64,000 nucleotides of DNA from Membranipora membranacea (taxonomy: Eukaryota > Bryozoa > Gymnolaemata > Cheilostomatida > Membraniporidae), in contig OU612070.1 of NCBI GenBank assembly GCA_914767715.1, forward strand, positions 24,478,025-24,542,024. The letters are read 5' to 3'. The notes beneath the pieces were generated by a model. That model saw only the letters and a list, made by a program, of their open reading frames with translations. It did no database searches and was not told the origin of the DNA. The translations under genes and the position numbers were made by a program. Positions 12,713 to 25,095 of the stretch are shown piece by piece; the stretch's first letter is position 1; every line of letters begins with the position of its first letter.

Positions 12713-13704
12713 TCAGACATAGAACAGTTGGGAAAAAGCACATATTTCACGCAGTGTATGCAGCGAAAAAAGTTGAAAAAATGGGAAAAAAAAACATTCA
12801 CTGGAATGGCTAGTTCCATGTATGAAGGACAGAATTCAAAGTGATTTATTGAGATGGGAGACAATGTGTTGATGAAAAATGGTACCGTTAGATCAGCGAG
12901 GTGTAAGTTAGTTTAAAAAATTGTTTTTTCTTACACTGGGTGGAAAATATTTCAGAAAACTTGAAAAGGATGAAAAATAGGCATCGTTAAGATGTTGCCA
13001 AATGTCTCAGTATCATTTTGAAAGCTTTAAACAAGATCTCCAATACCAAGATAGCCATTATGACTGTTCTAGAAATGGCCTAGCCTCAGAGTTTTGTGTA
13101 GATTTTATCAAATTTGTCACTTTTATGTATCTTGGAGCTGAAAAATATTTTATTTTCATGCTAAACTGCATACTCATGAACCGTTGAACAAAATTTTTCT
13201 ACACTCTGTTCAATCATTGTAGCCTTTATGACGTCGTGATACCATCAGTCGAGATCAGGCGGGACCGTCAAGCTAAGACATAAAGTTGGACAAATTAAGA
13301 GAATTAATTAATTTGCAATATCCATGAGAGTTTGTGGCGAAATATTTGGTTGCAATTTCTGCAACACACCATATAAGGCCCAGCAAACCCCAGTAATCTT
13401 CAAAATTCCAATGTTGACACTTCAACACCTGCACAGTGAAGGAGACAGCTCATACCTGCTGAGTTACCTCCAGCTCCAACTGTGCAACTCACAGCTGTTA
13501 TATAACTGACACACAAAAATACACCGTGGCTTGATCTCCTTTGGTTACATATTTTTGCATTACAGCAATGATATTTTGGAATGTGGAATGTTTTGCCAAA
13601 TAGTTTTATGGCCAATCCGGCGTAAACCACTGGTATTTTGACACAACTGGCGTTTGTACAAATTGTTTTGTGGCATTGATATAGTATTATGTGATAACAG
13701 ACTG
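12713..13704. other. Gene-poor interval
   Basis: AT-rich sequence without recognisable exons, RNA genes or clear repeats. ORFs of 60-80 codons occur by chance. Confidence 0.35.
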
Positions 13705-13850
13705 GGAGGAATGCCTCATGGTGGGAAAATGAATTAGTGAGAAAACGTCCTGGTGGGAAATGGCTTGGTGGGAATATGGTTCGGTTGGATCATGGGTAGT
13801 GAGAAAATGGCTTGATAGGAGTATGACGTCGGGAAAATGGCTGGATAGCA
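13705..13850 (+). repeat. Solo copy of the GTGGGAAAATGG minisatellite
   Basis: Degenerate repeats of GGTGGGAAAATGGCTT and variants, ending in GGGAAAATGGCTGGATA. This matches the right-hand arm of the foldback-like element at 20.4-24.2 kb, which ends GGGAAAATGTCCGGATA. It is probably a solo or truncated terminal repeat of that family. Confidence 0.6.
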
Positions 13851-14280
13851 TCCAATTACTGACCCAAAGTGATACTGATTCAATTTCTCCACAAGTACCC
13901 TTACTTTGTTTTTACCACTTATCCATTAACTCATATTTATGATTGGTGTGAATAGTAATCAATTACTTATAACTGACTTTAATAATATTTTGTAGATGCA
14001 CAAAAGGTTAGTTAAAATTAAGATTTTAGCTTTTGCAACTTGCCAATTAAACTAAATTTTACCTAAATTTAATTGATTAAAGTAATAGCTAGCATGGCAA
14101 AAAAATGAGATAATTTACTCCATTGGGGACTTCTTCTGATCAATCATTCATTTCCATGTGTCACGGTTTCAATGTAAGCTATTATGTTATACGGCTGTGC
14201 ATGTGTGTTCGTGATTGACCTGTTGTTATGATTATTTCCTCGTTTGTCTCAAAAAATATATTTATCATGGCATTTGAGGT
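13838..14280 (+). repeat. Segmental duplication, copy B
   Basis: Nearly identical to 33627-34250, starting at GGATAGCATCCAATTACTGA. Copy B lacks about 150 bp, leaving AAATTAAGATTTTAGC joined to TTTTGCAACTTG. The deletion removes most of the exon-like ORF kept in the other copy (33785-33985). Confidence 0.85.
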
Positions 14281-15230
14281 GACTTTGGGTTAAATAGCAA
14301 GAAACAAACTAAGAGGAAGTGAATCATTTGTGCTGATGTTTTTACATTGACTATGTACATCCTCAGTGGAAACATTGTGTTGTGCATTGCGTAATGACTG
14401 TAGATCCTTTAAATTGCTGATCAATCAGAATTCGCTCTAACAAAGAACCGTAATCAGTAATCAGCCGATCAGAATGGAGTTAACATAGCTAACTTGAAGT
14501 TTGACAATGAACCAACAGAACATTTGACATTGACCATAACCTGGCACTAATTCAGGTATTGACAAGGATACAGGATTCAAGCATGATTTAGCGTCTTCAG
14601 GGCGAATAAGAACTATGAAATTTGTTGCTATTATCAATCAATCCACCATATATAACCCCCTCCCCCTGTATAGTCAATGATATATAACTGCAGCTCTATC
14701 GTCAATAATCTGTATGATTATAATAATGAGCATTTTATGTTATTTTATGCTATGAGGAAATGTTGACAATGAAATCCAATAAAGTCATCATCTATCATCA
14801 TAAGATAATGATCTTGTTTCCTGATGTTATCGAGTCACAGCCCTCCTGGCAAGGGGCGTATTGTAGACCCCTTCATCAAAGTACAGTTGACATAAAATCG
14901 ACTGGTAATAACCAGCTAAGTATTCAAACTTGATTTAGCCAACTTAATAAAACAGACGTTGAAATTTTTTTGCAGTTTCTTGTCTTAATATTTCCAAAAG
15001 ATGGTATGCTTCAATCCCAGATGGCTTTGGAAATAAATTGTATGCACCCCCTATTCCAGGTTCACCATCTACCCCTACTCAATATAATTCCCCTAACACT
15101 GACAGATCTATATACAGAATCTGAGAACCAACAGTCACCACATGATACAAACTATGGTATAAAGTTTGGGCGCTTAGTGAAGATTGACCAGATAACTTCA
15201 AGTCTTCATCGACAAAGAATTACTCGCACA
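14100..15230 (+). repeat. Antistasin gene upstream region, paralogous to 18.56-19.55 kb
   Basis: Blocks such as TAATGAGCATT, AGGAAATG, ATCCAAT(A/T)AAGTCATCAT and ATCAAGTCACA-like segments recur in the same order near 18570-19400. The two intervals are diverged copies of one ancestral segment, which includes the gene's 5' flank. Confidence 0.65.
15158..15164 (+). promoter_or_regulatory. Candidate TATA box of the antistasin gene
   Basis: TATAAAG lies 73 bp upstream of the signal-peptide ATG at 15231, which leaves room for a start site near 15190 and a short 5' UTR. Sequence inference only. Confidence 0.45.
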
Positions 15231-17435
15231 ATGAATGTTCTATATCTGACAGCCGTTCTACTGATGGTGACAGTAACAGTATCAGCACAATCAATATCTG
15301 ACCTCTCAGGTATCAACAATGTAGGATGGCTGAGTTTTCCTAGCAGTCCAGCAATACCAAGCGGTAGGTCACACTGGCCACATGACCAACACATTCAGCA
15401 TCAACTGTATAAACTGGAACTGTTACTATCAGTGACCTCACCAAATAGACACATGACAGTAATACTCGTGGTATAGAGGGTTTTGTTTTTTAAAAACTAA
15501 GCTATGCAACCAAATTTACAATTCATCACACAACAGGAGTTTTAATTCAGGAAGCCATCCAGATACTTGGTCAGCTTTTGGCTCTTAAAAAGTTGCATGT
15601 AGTTCCTGGGCTTGAAATGTGTAACCTATCACTCTTTGTGAACTTATTTTGCTGAGTCATACATACATCAATATTCCAAAATCAAGTTTTCAATTTATGT
15701 TGTGCTGTTTGTGGGCAGGAAGAGCCGGGGTGAGTCCTTTGAGACAAGAGCGAGAATTGAACCCGGGACCTTTCGCTTGACAGCAAAGGATATTACCATT
15801 TGCGTTATCAAAGCTCCTATCATGTATGTTATATATTGTTGTAGATTGTGGCTGTACAAATCGTTACTGGGTGTGTAACTTTCCAAGGCCAGGACAAGAA
15901 TCGGAGACATTCTACACATGTCCCCAAGGATTCGTTAGAAATGAGTGTGGATGTCAGACAAGCTGTCAATGCAGTGAGTTTGTATCATAATGTACTTACA
16001 AAACCTTAGATTAACTTCAATCTAGGGTATGTTCTTCAAAAGTATGATTTATACACTCTCAGGGATAAGCAAACCATACAATCTGAGTTATTCACAGACG
16101 TTTGTTTATTTGTTTATTTGTTTGTTTGTTTGTTCGTGGCCCATCCTATTCCATTGAAATAACAAGTTATGCAGATGCTGTTATTTGCCTGATTGGAGCA
16201 GTAAACTTTTCAGCTCCTGATACCCTGATATTGATATATAAGTTTGGATCTTAGTTAGATATTGTTCAGTGTCTCTTCATTCTCATTTCATAACATATGT
16301 CACTTCATAATATATACTTTATATTACAGAGGGATGTCCAGAGTTTGATGTGACACTGAGATGTCCTGCTGGATATAAGACTGACGATGAAGGGTGTCCA
16401 ATCAGTAAATGCAGTGAGTAAATCACTTATATAACTATATATCACCCTCTCTGTTACTTGAAGGCAGATTTGTTACAAACTCTTTGGAAAATACAGAAAA
16501 GATCAATTACAATAATTTACAACACAGTAGAGAGCTATTTAATTATTGATGATAGATCTGTAGGGAACCTGTGCATTACCATTATGGCTCATTTTTTATG
16601 AGAACAAGTTGACCAATCAGCTGAAATTTTATTATCCTGGTGAGAAAATAAAACTAACTGCTCACAAACAAGATGGTGAGCTAGTTTACACTTTTGAGTA
16701 ACCGCACAAAAATAATCTGTGAGTGCCATACATTGGAAAGGAAAACATGGTTTACCATAGCATTTCCCTAAAAGTAGATAATTTCCTGACTGGTACCAAT
16801 GTAAATTTATGTGACACAGAAACAGACAAGCAAGATCACGTCTGTGTGAGATCCAATGCCGGCGGGTACTCCGTCTAAATGTTAAACAGCGCTCTGCTCT
16901 TAGGCCATCACAAGCTTTTAGTTCACTTCTCTCCACAAATCAATTGATACAGTTTCCCTACCACAGTGAGAAAATGTTCAATCACCAGAAGGTTTTGAAA
17001 ACTATTGATTCCAATGAAGACTCAGCTTGAGTGCGGCACTAGCATTCGTTGAGGGAAGATTTCAACGTTACCGCTTTCATTCCTCTTCCTCTCCAACAGT
17101 TTCGCATGTAATCTTTGCCAACCAGTCAAATGCAGATAAACCATTAAAATCCCAACTACTCATAGCCAACCATCAAATATATTAGTCAACTGCAGAACCA
17201 AAACAGGTTTGCTCTGACTAACCCTTACCTTGTAATGTTGAGTATTTTTTTAGCTACAGCCACTTCTGAAATGATCAATTGTTAGATTGGTGAACGATCA
17301 GCATTTCTAAGTCCAGCCATAAAATGTACCTGACAATAATATCTTATTCACTACATCCTCTTATAATTTAATTGATAAACTAGGGTTACAAATTGAGACT
17401 TCCAAACTCAGTTTCTTATTTTTTCAGACGCATAA
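15231..17435 (+). CDS. Small secreted antistasin-domain protein
   Basis: Four exons: 15231-15363, 15845-15973, 16330-16413 and 17428-17435. All introns are phase 1 with GT-AG ends, and together they encode 117 residues. The ATG at 15231 is preferred over the in-frame ATG at 14970 because it starts a clear signal peptide (MNVLYLTAVLLMVTVTVSAQ) just after a TATA box. Exon 2 is cysteine-rich (DCGCTNRYWVC ... ECGCQTSCQC). Exon 3 is a typical antistasin-like repeat (CPEFDVTLRCPAGY ... DDEGCPISKC). Exon 4 supplies only the last two codons and a TAA stop. Antistasin domains are known in leech and cnidarian secreted protease inhibitors, so an extracellular inhibitor or matrix role is plausible but not shown. 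A decayed copy lies at 18.56-19.64 kb. Confidence 0.75.
15748..15817 (-). repeat. tRNA-like SINE head in antistasin intron 1
   Basis: On the minus strand the block begins GGAGCTTTGATAACG and carries GGTTCAATTCTC, a good RNA polymerase III B box, about 50 bp downstream. The ends do not pair into an acceptor stem, so this is a tRNA-derived SINE fragment, not a working tRNA gene. Confidence 0.5.
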
Positions 17436-18559
17436 TGAGGATGGTGAACTAATCTAAATAAGAAGACGAAAGGACCTGTAAAGATGTTATTGAAAATCAA
17501 ATATAACTGGTTAATATATTATCTGATATCTTTGAAATCAATGCTATAAAAAATTGAGACTCTTTCCCTGCCTACTTTAATCTTTTAATTTCTTTTCTAT
17601 TTTTCACAATTAGCGCTATCTGTGAAACAAATAAAACAGAATTTGTACTTAAGACTATGGTGAAGTCTAGGTAAAACCTTTATTGCAGAATTCAAGAAAA
17701 ACAGGCACGACATCATTGAAAACTATTCACCAAACCCAAAAAAAATCATGAGAAAACAGTGTTAAGATGCTTTGCCTAGTCCTTTCCACACAATACTCAA
17801 CCTCAAAGGGCAGGGGAACAAAAGGTTTTAAAACGTGGTTATCAAAGACCAATTAAGGAGTGGTGTTGTTGAGATGTTTTTTTTATACAATAAGAGTAAG
17901 ATGGTGACAAGAAGCCTTGGAATGGTGACCTCAATGCTTGTTGAACCCTTAGAATTTTCACATTTCTTCCAACAGTAATATTTCGAGCAGTTGCCCATTG
18001 AGATAATTATTTCAACTCCTCTTTGTCAGGCTTCATATTTCTCTCACTGAGTTTTTCTACAGTTTTGCTCTGGTCAGAGCATCGCAGAAGCAAATCAGGA
18101 CACACCTAAATTTACTATAGTCAGACACAAAAGCTGGAATAGTTTTATGATCAGCCTGTGAATAACTGCTAACACAAGCTTAAGGAATTTGTATAACACA
18201 CATATGAACTGTTATGGCCATTAAAGGCCAATCAATCATCAGTTTCCGTTTGTTATGATTCACTTTGATGTACAAGGATGCACAGCCTGACATCAATATC
18301 TATACCAGGATGTGAGTGACACACGGATTGTATTCTAAGGTACCCTAGAAAAATAATTCAAAGGAAGAAAAACTCGCCATCTAAGACTCTTATCGCCATT
18401 AATGCAAGCTAGCATGTACTGTGACTGTACTGTGATTTCGGCCCCTAACAGTATTTTGTAAATTTTTCTATACATCACAAACTGACTTAACACTAGCTTA
18501 GTATGACATAAGCACAACAGGATTTACATGATTGGGGAAAACTGCTGTTATTGAATCCA
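17436..18559. other. Gene-poor interval downstream of the antistasin gene
   Basis: AT-rich DNA with no supported exon. It holds the likely 3' UTR of the antistasin transcript at its left edge. Confidence 0.35.
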
Positions 18560-18822
18560 GATTAATCATTCATTTCCTCATGTTAAGGTTCCACTGTCAG
18601 CTGTATTGTTAGAGAGTTGTACAGAAGCATATGACCCACACAAACGGCAATGCGTGCTTGTGAATGACCTGTTCTCTTATGGTCATGTTCTCGCTTTCTT
18701 CTGGAGTATTCAAGGTTATCTAGTTGAACTTTAAAATTAGCTAATCAGAAAGGGTCAAATCTACTTGTCACACGGTTCCAAAAAAGTAGCTGCTTGACAA
18801 GGCCAGTGGCTAGGCCGACATA

Positions 18823-18943
18823 GTCAAGGGGCCGTTGCCTGCATTTGAGATTTTGTGGCGCTCCACTATCAAACACCCACTGGGGGTGGGCGTTTGATAG
18901 TGGAGCGCCACAAAATCCCAAACGCAGGCAACGGCCCCTTGAC
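18823..18943. mobile_element. 121-bp near-perfect hairpin MITE
   Basis: Arms begin GTCAAGGGGCCGTTGCCTGC and end with the inverted copy. About 58 bp pair around a tiny loop, with GC-rich arms unlike the surroundings. AGGCCGACATAG lies on both sides and may be the target duplication; alternatively a TA duplication abuts each end. A hairpin RNA precursor would look the same, but the flanking repeats favour a MITE. Confidence 0.75.
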
Positions 18944-18972
18944 TAAGGCCGACATAGCTAAGCTGAAGTTTA

Positions 18973-19092
18973 ACAATAACCAAGCACAAAGTAAGGTTTG
19001 ACAATAACCAAGCACAAAGTAAGGTTTGACAATAACCGGACAATAACCGGACAATAACCGGACAATAACCGGACAATAACCTGACAATAACT
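18973..19092. repeat. Nested tandem repeats (28 bp x2, 11 bp x6)
   Basis: Two copies of a 28-bp unit (AATAACCAAGCACAAAGTAA plus GGTTTGAC) run straight into six copies of AATAACCGGAC or close variants. Both units share the AATAACC start, so the short array probably arose by slippage from the long one. Confidence 0.85.
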
Positions 19093-19638
19093 GGACACAA
19101 ATTCAGACATTGACAAGGATTCAGGCTGGAAAGCTAGGTTTCCCGTCTTCATGCTGATTACATAGGACAAGATTTGTTGTTATGGTCAATCAATCCATGT
19201 TTTATAACTCCTTATCTATTGTCTATGATCTGTAACCTCAGTATAATGAGCATTGTATTATAAAATTATTATGTAGAGGAAATGGTGTCAATAAAATCCA
19301 ATTAAGTCATCATCAAACATGAAATAATGATCATATTTCCTGATTCCATCAAGTCACAACCCTCTACGAGGCTGTAAATCCCATCATCTTAATACAATAG
19401 ACATAGGAAGTTGTGGGGACCTGATTATGACATGATGCTTTAATAAAATCTCTGATTTCAAGTGTCTTTAGTCGATGAAGTATAGGTAGAGAGTTAGAAT
19501 ATTTAGTCGATTAGTTAGTTAGTCAGTTAACTAAATCAATCATCAATCCACCTGACCTCACATGTGTGAAAGTATTGGTGCTGGAAGGATGGCTAGATCG
19601 AGCTCACAGTCCAGGAATATCAAGGGGTAAGTAAAACC

Positions 19639-20450
19639 AGGGAGTTACAGACTCCTTGGTAAAACAGACAACAGAACCAAGATATTCAGCATTTTTGTTC
19701 TACAAGCTAGAACCGATAAGATGAGTAAATACCGCATACTATTCTTGCCAAAAAATAAATTCGGCAAGTTTGGGCATACTGTAACCGCCATTTCAATCAA
19801 ACAACATTGTCATTGTGTGCTGACAGATGGCAATCCTAGTACAACTAAGCTTGCCAATTGCCACAACAGGTTGGATTAGGGTTTGATGATATTCACAGAT
19901 GGCAAACATAGAATGCCCGGATCTGCCAAATTAAAATATGCACCTGCTCACCATGCTTTGTATTTAAAATTGAATAAACCAGGATAACCATGTTTGCCAA
20001 TTTTATAAAATTGTCTTCCACTGCATAACTGTGTCAACTGGCAAGCCTAGTACAGTGCTAGCGACCTATGTTTACCATTAAGCTTGATTGCAAGAGAAGA
20101 CAATTTGCCTAAATAACACTTGTTTTATAGACCTAAAGTTTTTAAGTTATGTTGGGAAAATTAATAAATCAACTGTGCGCAACCAAATATATAAGTAATG
20201 ATTATGACTAAATCATTTGTAGATTTTTTATTCTCCCTAATTATAATAACACCAATATGAATGGTGTGAGATTGAATATATTTCATATGTTAGAATCATA
20301 AAGATATACAGTTCAGAGTTGATAGGTAATGAAAACATAAGTTGTGTTATAAAATGATTGGGGAACATAGTACCCCTACAGTTTTGTTGAACAAAACACA
20401 ACCTCGCTAAGATTCCGATATAGTTAAGTGGTATTTTACCACTCCAGTAG
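19639..20450. other. Gene-free interval
   Basis: No supported gene. It lies between the antistasin pseudogene and the foldback-like element. Confidence 0.35.
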
Positions 20451-20451
20451 T

Positions 20452-23400
20452 GGACTGCAGCCCGAATCCGCCCCATTTTCCCAATGTCATTTTCCCACCA
20501 AGCCATTTTCCCACCTCCCGTAATCCCACTCCGCCGTTTTCCCACCTGGACATTTTCCCACCGAGCCATTATCCCACCTGTTTGATTTCCCACTGTGCCA
20601 TTTTCCCACCTGGAATTTTTCCCAACAATCTAGTTTCCAACCTGGACGTTTTCCCACCAATCCATTTTTCCACCCAGACATTTGCTCAACAAGCCAGTTT
20701 CCCACCAAGCCGTTTTCCCACCACAAAATATTTTCACCGCACAGTTTTCCCTTTGTAGCCCTTTTTCAGGCTAAGCCGTTCACATTTCACAAATAAGTGA
20801 ACAATGTTCACATCCAGCCAACATTGGAGAAAGTAGCTTTGAAAATGAAGATGTGATTTTATTAGTAGCGGGTTTATTTTGATTTGAGTTTTTGATTGCA
20901 CCAGTTAGTCCGAGTGGTTGATTTTATCAAAATTGCCTCCTTATTATATATTACTTTTTCGACAAAACAAATTAATCGTGCCTTTGCCAATTCTCAAAAG
21001 TTTTGGGCCATTTAATCATCGACCGGGCTGAATCATATCAACGGTTATTGGCCATATCACTCTTCAAAATTAAGCTTTTATCATATGTTATCAACATGGC
21101 TTTCGGTAAAGATTGTTTTACTAGTTTACAAGCTTATATCAATCAACCACCAAACAATGTAAAGAAAATTCTCACTCTATGTAAATTTACACACATGATC
21201 CTTTCCTGGATGACAATGAATCGTATTCAAGTTAAAACAATTATTTGTTTTGACCAGGGACCCTTCCTGTTTTTACCATATTTACAGTTTGAAACATTAG
21301 AATTGTTTCCACATGTAAAAAGAAGGGACAACTACCTGCAATTCTGAATGCGATTGGTGATCACCAATAAGCATGAACATATATTGTGATTGCATTGAAG
21401 AATCTGTGCTGTCAAATAAGGGTGGCCATTAAAAGCAGACAAGGCATAGATGATACTTGGCATGGTTAGTTATATTTGTAAAACCAAAGACTGAGCTTTG
21501 TAAGAATATCTATACACAGCTTGTTGTGGTGCAATCTGGTTGTATGCTTTGTCTTCATTATCTGATCAATTAAAATATTGTTAAGATTATGGCATTAGAA
21601 CATGCTGCTAATTATTTGTTCCATGTTGAAGGTTTTAAATCAGTGAAATTTCTATTAAAACCGGAGATATAATATAAAAATACGACTAACAAAGTTATGG
21701 ATTGAGTAAAAACGTAAAAATGTTTATTAAACAGTCAACCTGTGTCCCTTCTTTCCAAGTTCAAAGGGATCTAAGGCATGTATAAATACCAAAAATGTAA
21801 TAATATTCAAAACATTTTAATGTTTAGCCTTCCATGTAAACCCTCACTCCAGTCCTTGGAGGGATTCTAGTATTGTATATCAAAACCGTCTGAGAACCGA
21901 AACCTGTCACTGCCTGACAAGGCTAGTGTTGCTCAACTTGAGGTATTTTCTGTTTTTTTGTTTTAGGTTGACAAACTTGACAAATACAAAGCTTAAAAAT
22001 TAGGTAACTGACAAAAAATCCATTTGCAAAATCTTTTCATTATAGCACTGATTTTTGCCTCCAGCTATTAAAAAATAATAAAACGAAACCCAACGAAACG
22101 AAGACCAATAATTTTGACAATTTCATCCAATCCCCAACAAGAATCGTCAAAACAAAAATACTTATTTGAGATCAAATTCTTATTAAAAATACAAATCAGC
22201 ATATCAGGTCATGCACCCGAGAATTTGATCATATCATATGCTGGTGTGTTCAGGAGATTGCAATGAACTTCAGCTGGATTGAAAGGCGACATGATCGAGA
22301 TTAGCTGGAATGAACTTAGACCGGTATGAAAGTCAAAAATCCTGGAATGAACATAGAAAGTGCTGGATTGAACGTCAACTACATTAGTATATAGAATCAA
22401 CGCAAGAGCGACTCCCCAAAACAATTGTGTAAATTAATGATGATCATTCGCAAAGGCACTCACATCTGTTTATTATGATGGTTACTAAATGTCTCATGGC
22501 TAGATGGAATCAAGCAGGAATTAAGTGCAAAAACTGAATGGTAATGAAATACTGATACTGAAAGAGAAACAGTGCCCTTTGCACATTTCATCAGCAAAAC
22601 AAAGGTCAAGCATAAACAAAATCAGGTGCGACTACTAAATCGAAGTCACTTACATCTTCACTGTTATATGTGAACATTCATTTTTTGTAATGGTAATTGT
22701 GACAGTGCACATTGTTTTCCCTGCACGCTGTCCACCAGTCGCCATTTAACGAAATAGCTAACTCGTATCACCAATGTGGTACAGTAATCTCAATTGTTAT
22801 GTCTGTGAAACATAAAGATGCGCTTTTATCCATCACCTATGTACAATGTATGAATATATACCAACATCATGTTGCAATTCAATCGATGACCTCATATCAA
22901 CTGCTAGAATTTTTAGCCGGCTGCCAAGTCCCATCACTGTCAGAGGTTTCTAATCGGGTGTTACAAAATCCTTTGTCTTAAAATGTACACAACAGAGTCT
23001 ACACCCCTACTCATTTTAAAACGCTACCCCGAAAGTAGAAAAGAGCTACAGCAGGGAGGAGGGAAACTTCTCACCCTCCCCCAACGAACTTACCTTGTCA
23101 AGACCGGCTACCGTTACCGGTACCAAACATAACAAATAAATATAAATAGTACCAAATGTGCAGCGCGTGTGGTTTGGAATGGCAATATTGAATTGCCTTA
23201 GCCCTAATTACAAATTATAAATTTAAATCAAAACCTTGATTGCGACAAGCATTGTTATAGTTATTGTTCATAAGATGGATGCTGGTCTTTTATAACACAA
23301 TTATTTTGGAGAGTTATTCTCCTGTTGACTCTTTATACCAACTAATGTAGTCGGCGTTCAATCCAGCACTTTCTACATTCATAGCAGGATTTTTTACTTT

Positions 23401-24162
23401 CAAACCAGACTACGTTCATTCCAGTTAGTTTGATCCCGTCGATGTTTGTTCCAGCCGATGTTCATTCCAAGATTTTGTGTGTATCTTCTATTTACAAACA
23501 CAAGCCCCTATAAATCTCTCAACAGTTCCTTAGGTGAACACAACTATGCATTATTACAAGGAATCGTACAAGAGCAAAATTGTGAAAAATCATGAGAAAA
23601 CTGTTCAAGTCATTTTCATATCCTCGATCAGCATTTTTAACACCAGCAGTCATAGACTTTAGGATTCTAGAACAAAAAAGGAACGACAAAACTTTCATGA
23701 TGAGACTCTAAAACTACTTTCAATTAACATTTTTAATGCCTGAAAAAGAGTAGAAGGAAAAGAAACCAAAAATTAAAAATAAGCTACCAGCTTTCATTTG
23801 AAAAAAAAACCATAGTGGGAAAATGGCAAGTGGGAAAACGTCCGGCTGGAAAAATGGATTGGTGGGAAAACGTCCAGGTGGAAAAATGGATTAGTGAGAA
23901 AAGTCCAGGTTGGAAAACAGCTTGGTGAGAAAACATCATAGTCGGAAAACAGGTTGGTGGGAAAACATACTGTTGAGAAAATGGATCAGTGAGAAATCGT
24001 CCTAGTGGGAAAACGGATATGTGGGAAAATGTCGTGGTGGGAAAATGGCTCGGTGGGAATATGGCTTGGTGGGAAAATGGCTTGGTGGGATAAAGGGAGG
24101 TGGGAAAATGGCTTGGTAGGAAAATGACATTGGGAAAATGTCCGGATACCCTGCACCCACGG
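20452..24162. mobile_element. Foldback-like element with minisatellite inverted repeats
   Basis: The left arm (20470-20745) reads CATTTTCCCAATGTCATTTT then repeats of TTTTCCCACCAAGCCA. The right arm (23810-24150) is the inverted copy, with the same end units in the same order; TGCAG and ATCCG also recur in inverted orientation outside the arms. The interior of about 3 kb has no recognisable transposase but contains a second inverted repeat pair. Drosophila FB/Galileo elements have inverted repeats made of tandem subrepeats, which is the closest known design. No clean target duplication was found. Confidence 0.6.
22258..23478. repeat. Nested inverted repeat with GGAATGAAC subrepeats
   Basis: 22258-22392 and 23343-23478 are inverted copies of about 135 bp. 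Each carries a roughly 24-bp periodic motif (TGGAATGAAC or TGGATTGAAC with variable tails) and a shared GAACG-CRACTACATTAGT inner edge. It is probably a separate element nested within the larger foldback-like element. No coding region was recognised between the arms. Confidence 0.7.
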
Positions 24163-24786
24163 CACACTTTTTCTAGGGTCGCCGACCCTTACCAGCGTTT
24201 CCAGGTCACATGCACGGTCTTCAATATCTGGGATCAACCCTATTGCTTCTAAATAATACAAAATAGGAGTTTTTAATTTTCATGGATTGAGGCCAATCTT
24301 ATGGACGATCTTCATTGGCTGAGGGTAACCCCAATTATATTAAATAATTTCCAATTAGATTGATTTTTGAATTCTCTTGGACAGGATGGAACTGCAGATT
24401 TGTTTATGGCTAGCACACCAAGGCACCTCATGAATGACGCACTGCCTGCCCACCAGCCTGCTGGTACACAGGTGCCTGACCGCTAAGATTTTTCCGTCCT
24501 TTGCTAGTTCTCAGGTCTTAGTTCCCGGCAAAAGCGAGATTCCATCAACTTCTTCGCCTTTACACAGGTCTTTTTCCTGATGCCAAGCCTAAACTCGCCC
24601 AGGAGCCTGACCTCCAAGCTGTTACCGTCAGTTCCTTTGCTGGTTCTCAGAACTTTTTGAGCCTAATTTCCAACCACATTGTGGCTGGTAGAACTCTAGC
24701 ATCTCTCTTTCGAGAGTAGATGGGGGAGGACACCTTAGATATAAATAGATTCATGCATACAGGGGTATGCTATAATGCGTAACCAA
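24163..24786. other. GC-richer segment, unidentified
   Basis: The interval 24380-24720 is less AT-rich than its neighbours and has open stretches on the plus strand, but each frame is interrupted and no domain could be named. It may be a retroelement remnant. Confidence 0.3.
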
Positions 24787-24895
24787 TATCAGTAGATAGG
24801 TGGTATATCATTAACAGGCCTATCAGTAAGATAGGTGATATAAGCAGGATATGATATCATGAGTAACCACTATCAGTAAGATAAGTGATATAAGC
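24787..24895. repeat. Short imperfect tandem repeats
   Basis: Three spaced copies of TATCAGTAAGATAGGTGATA (the first more diverged), with ATATGATATCAT palindromes between them. Confidence 0.6.
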
Positions 24896-24994
24896 AATGC
24901 ATTGCTTCTCGTAAATCCATCATATGATATCTCAGCGCGGCGGGAGCTTTGAGTATAAATATCTTAAGATGCAAGTAGTCACACTTGTGACTGA

Positions 24995-25095
24995 CTGTCG
25001 TCACTCACAGGCAGATGCTTGATTGAGGTAGATTTCAAGACGAATGAATGGGGTGGTTGTTTTCGCGCGGCTCATGAACCTGCAAAGAATGACAT
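24995..25095 (+). repeat. GGTGGTTGTTTTCGCG repeat, copy 1
   Basis: The segment from CACTCACAGGCAGATGCTTG to CGCGCGGCTCATGAACCTGC recurs at 26282-26362 and, partly, at about 25240-25262. Both main copies translate as NEWGGCFRAAHEPA, but the DNA itself is conserved, so this does not prove coding. Confidence 0.7.

Larger units (their letters stand above)
18560..19638 (+). pseudogene. Decayed duplicate of the antistasin gene 5' region and exon 1
   Basis: The segment follows the order of 14.1-15.36 kb. At 19550-19638 an exon-1-like stretch keeps a GACCTC block, GGATGGCT, CAGTCCAG-AATA and the splice donor (GGGGTAAG) at the same place. No signal peptide precedes it, and no matching exon 2 was found downstream. 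The copy is broken further by a hairpin insertion at 18823-18943 and by tandem repeats at 18973-19092. It is inferred to be non-functional. Confidence 0.55.

Noticed and set aside
14970-15230. Longer N-terminus for the antistasin protein from the ATG at 14970
   Set aside because: It would bury the signal peptide and read through the TATA box. The ATG at 15231 gives a normal secreted protein.
16589-16936. 115-codon minus-strand ORF
   Set aside because: It lies inside the last intron of the antistasin gene, has no recognisable domain and no splice support.
24380-24720. Gag-like retrotransposon coding segment
   Set aside because: GC-richer, but every frame is broken and no zinc knuckle or other motif could be identified.
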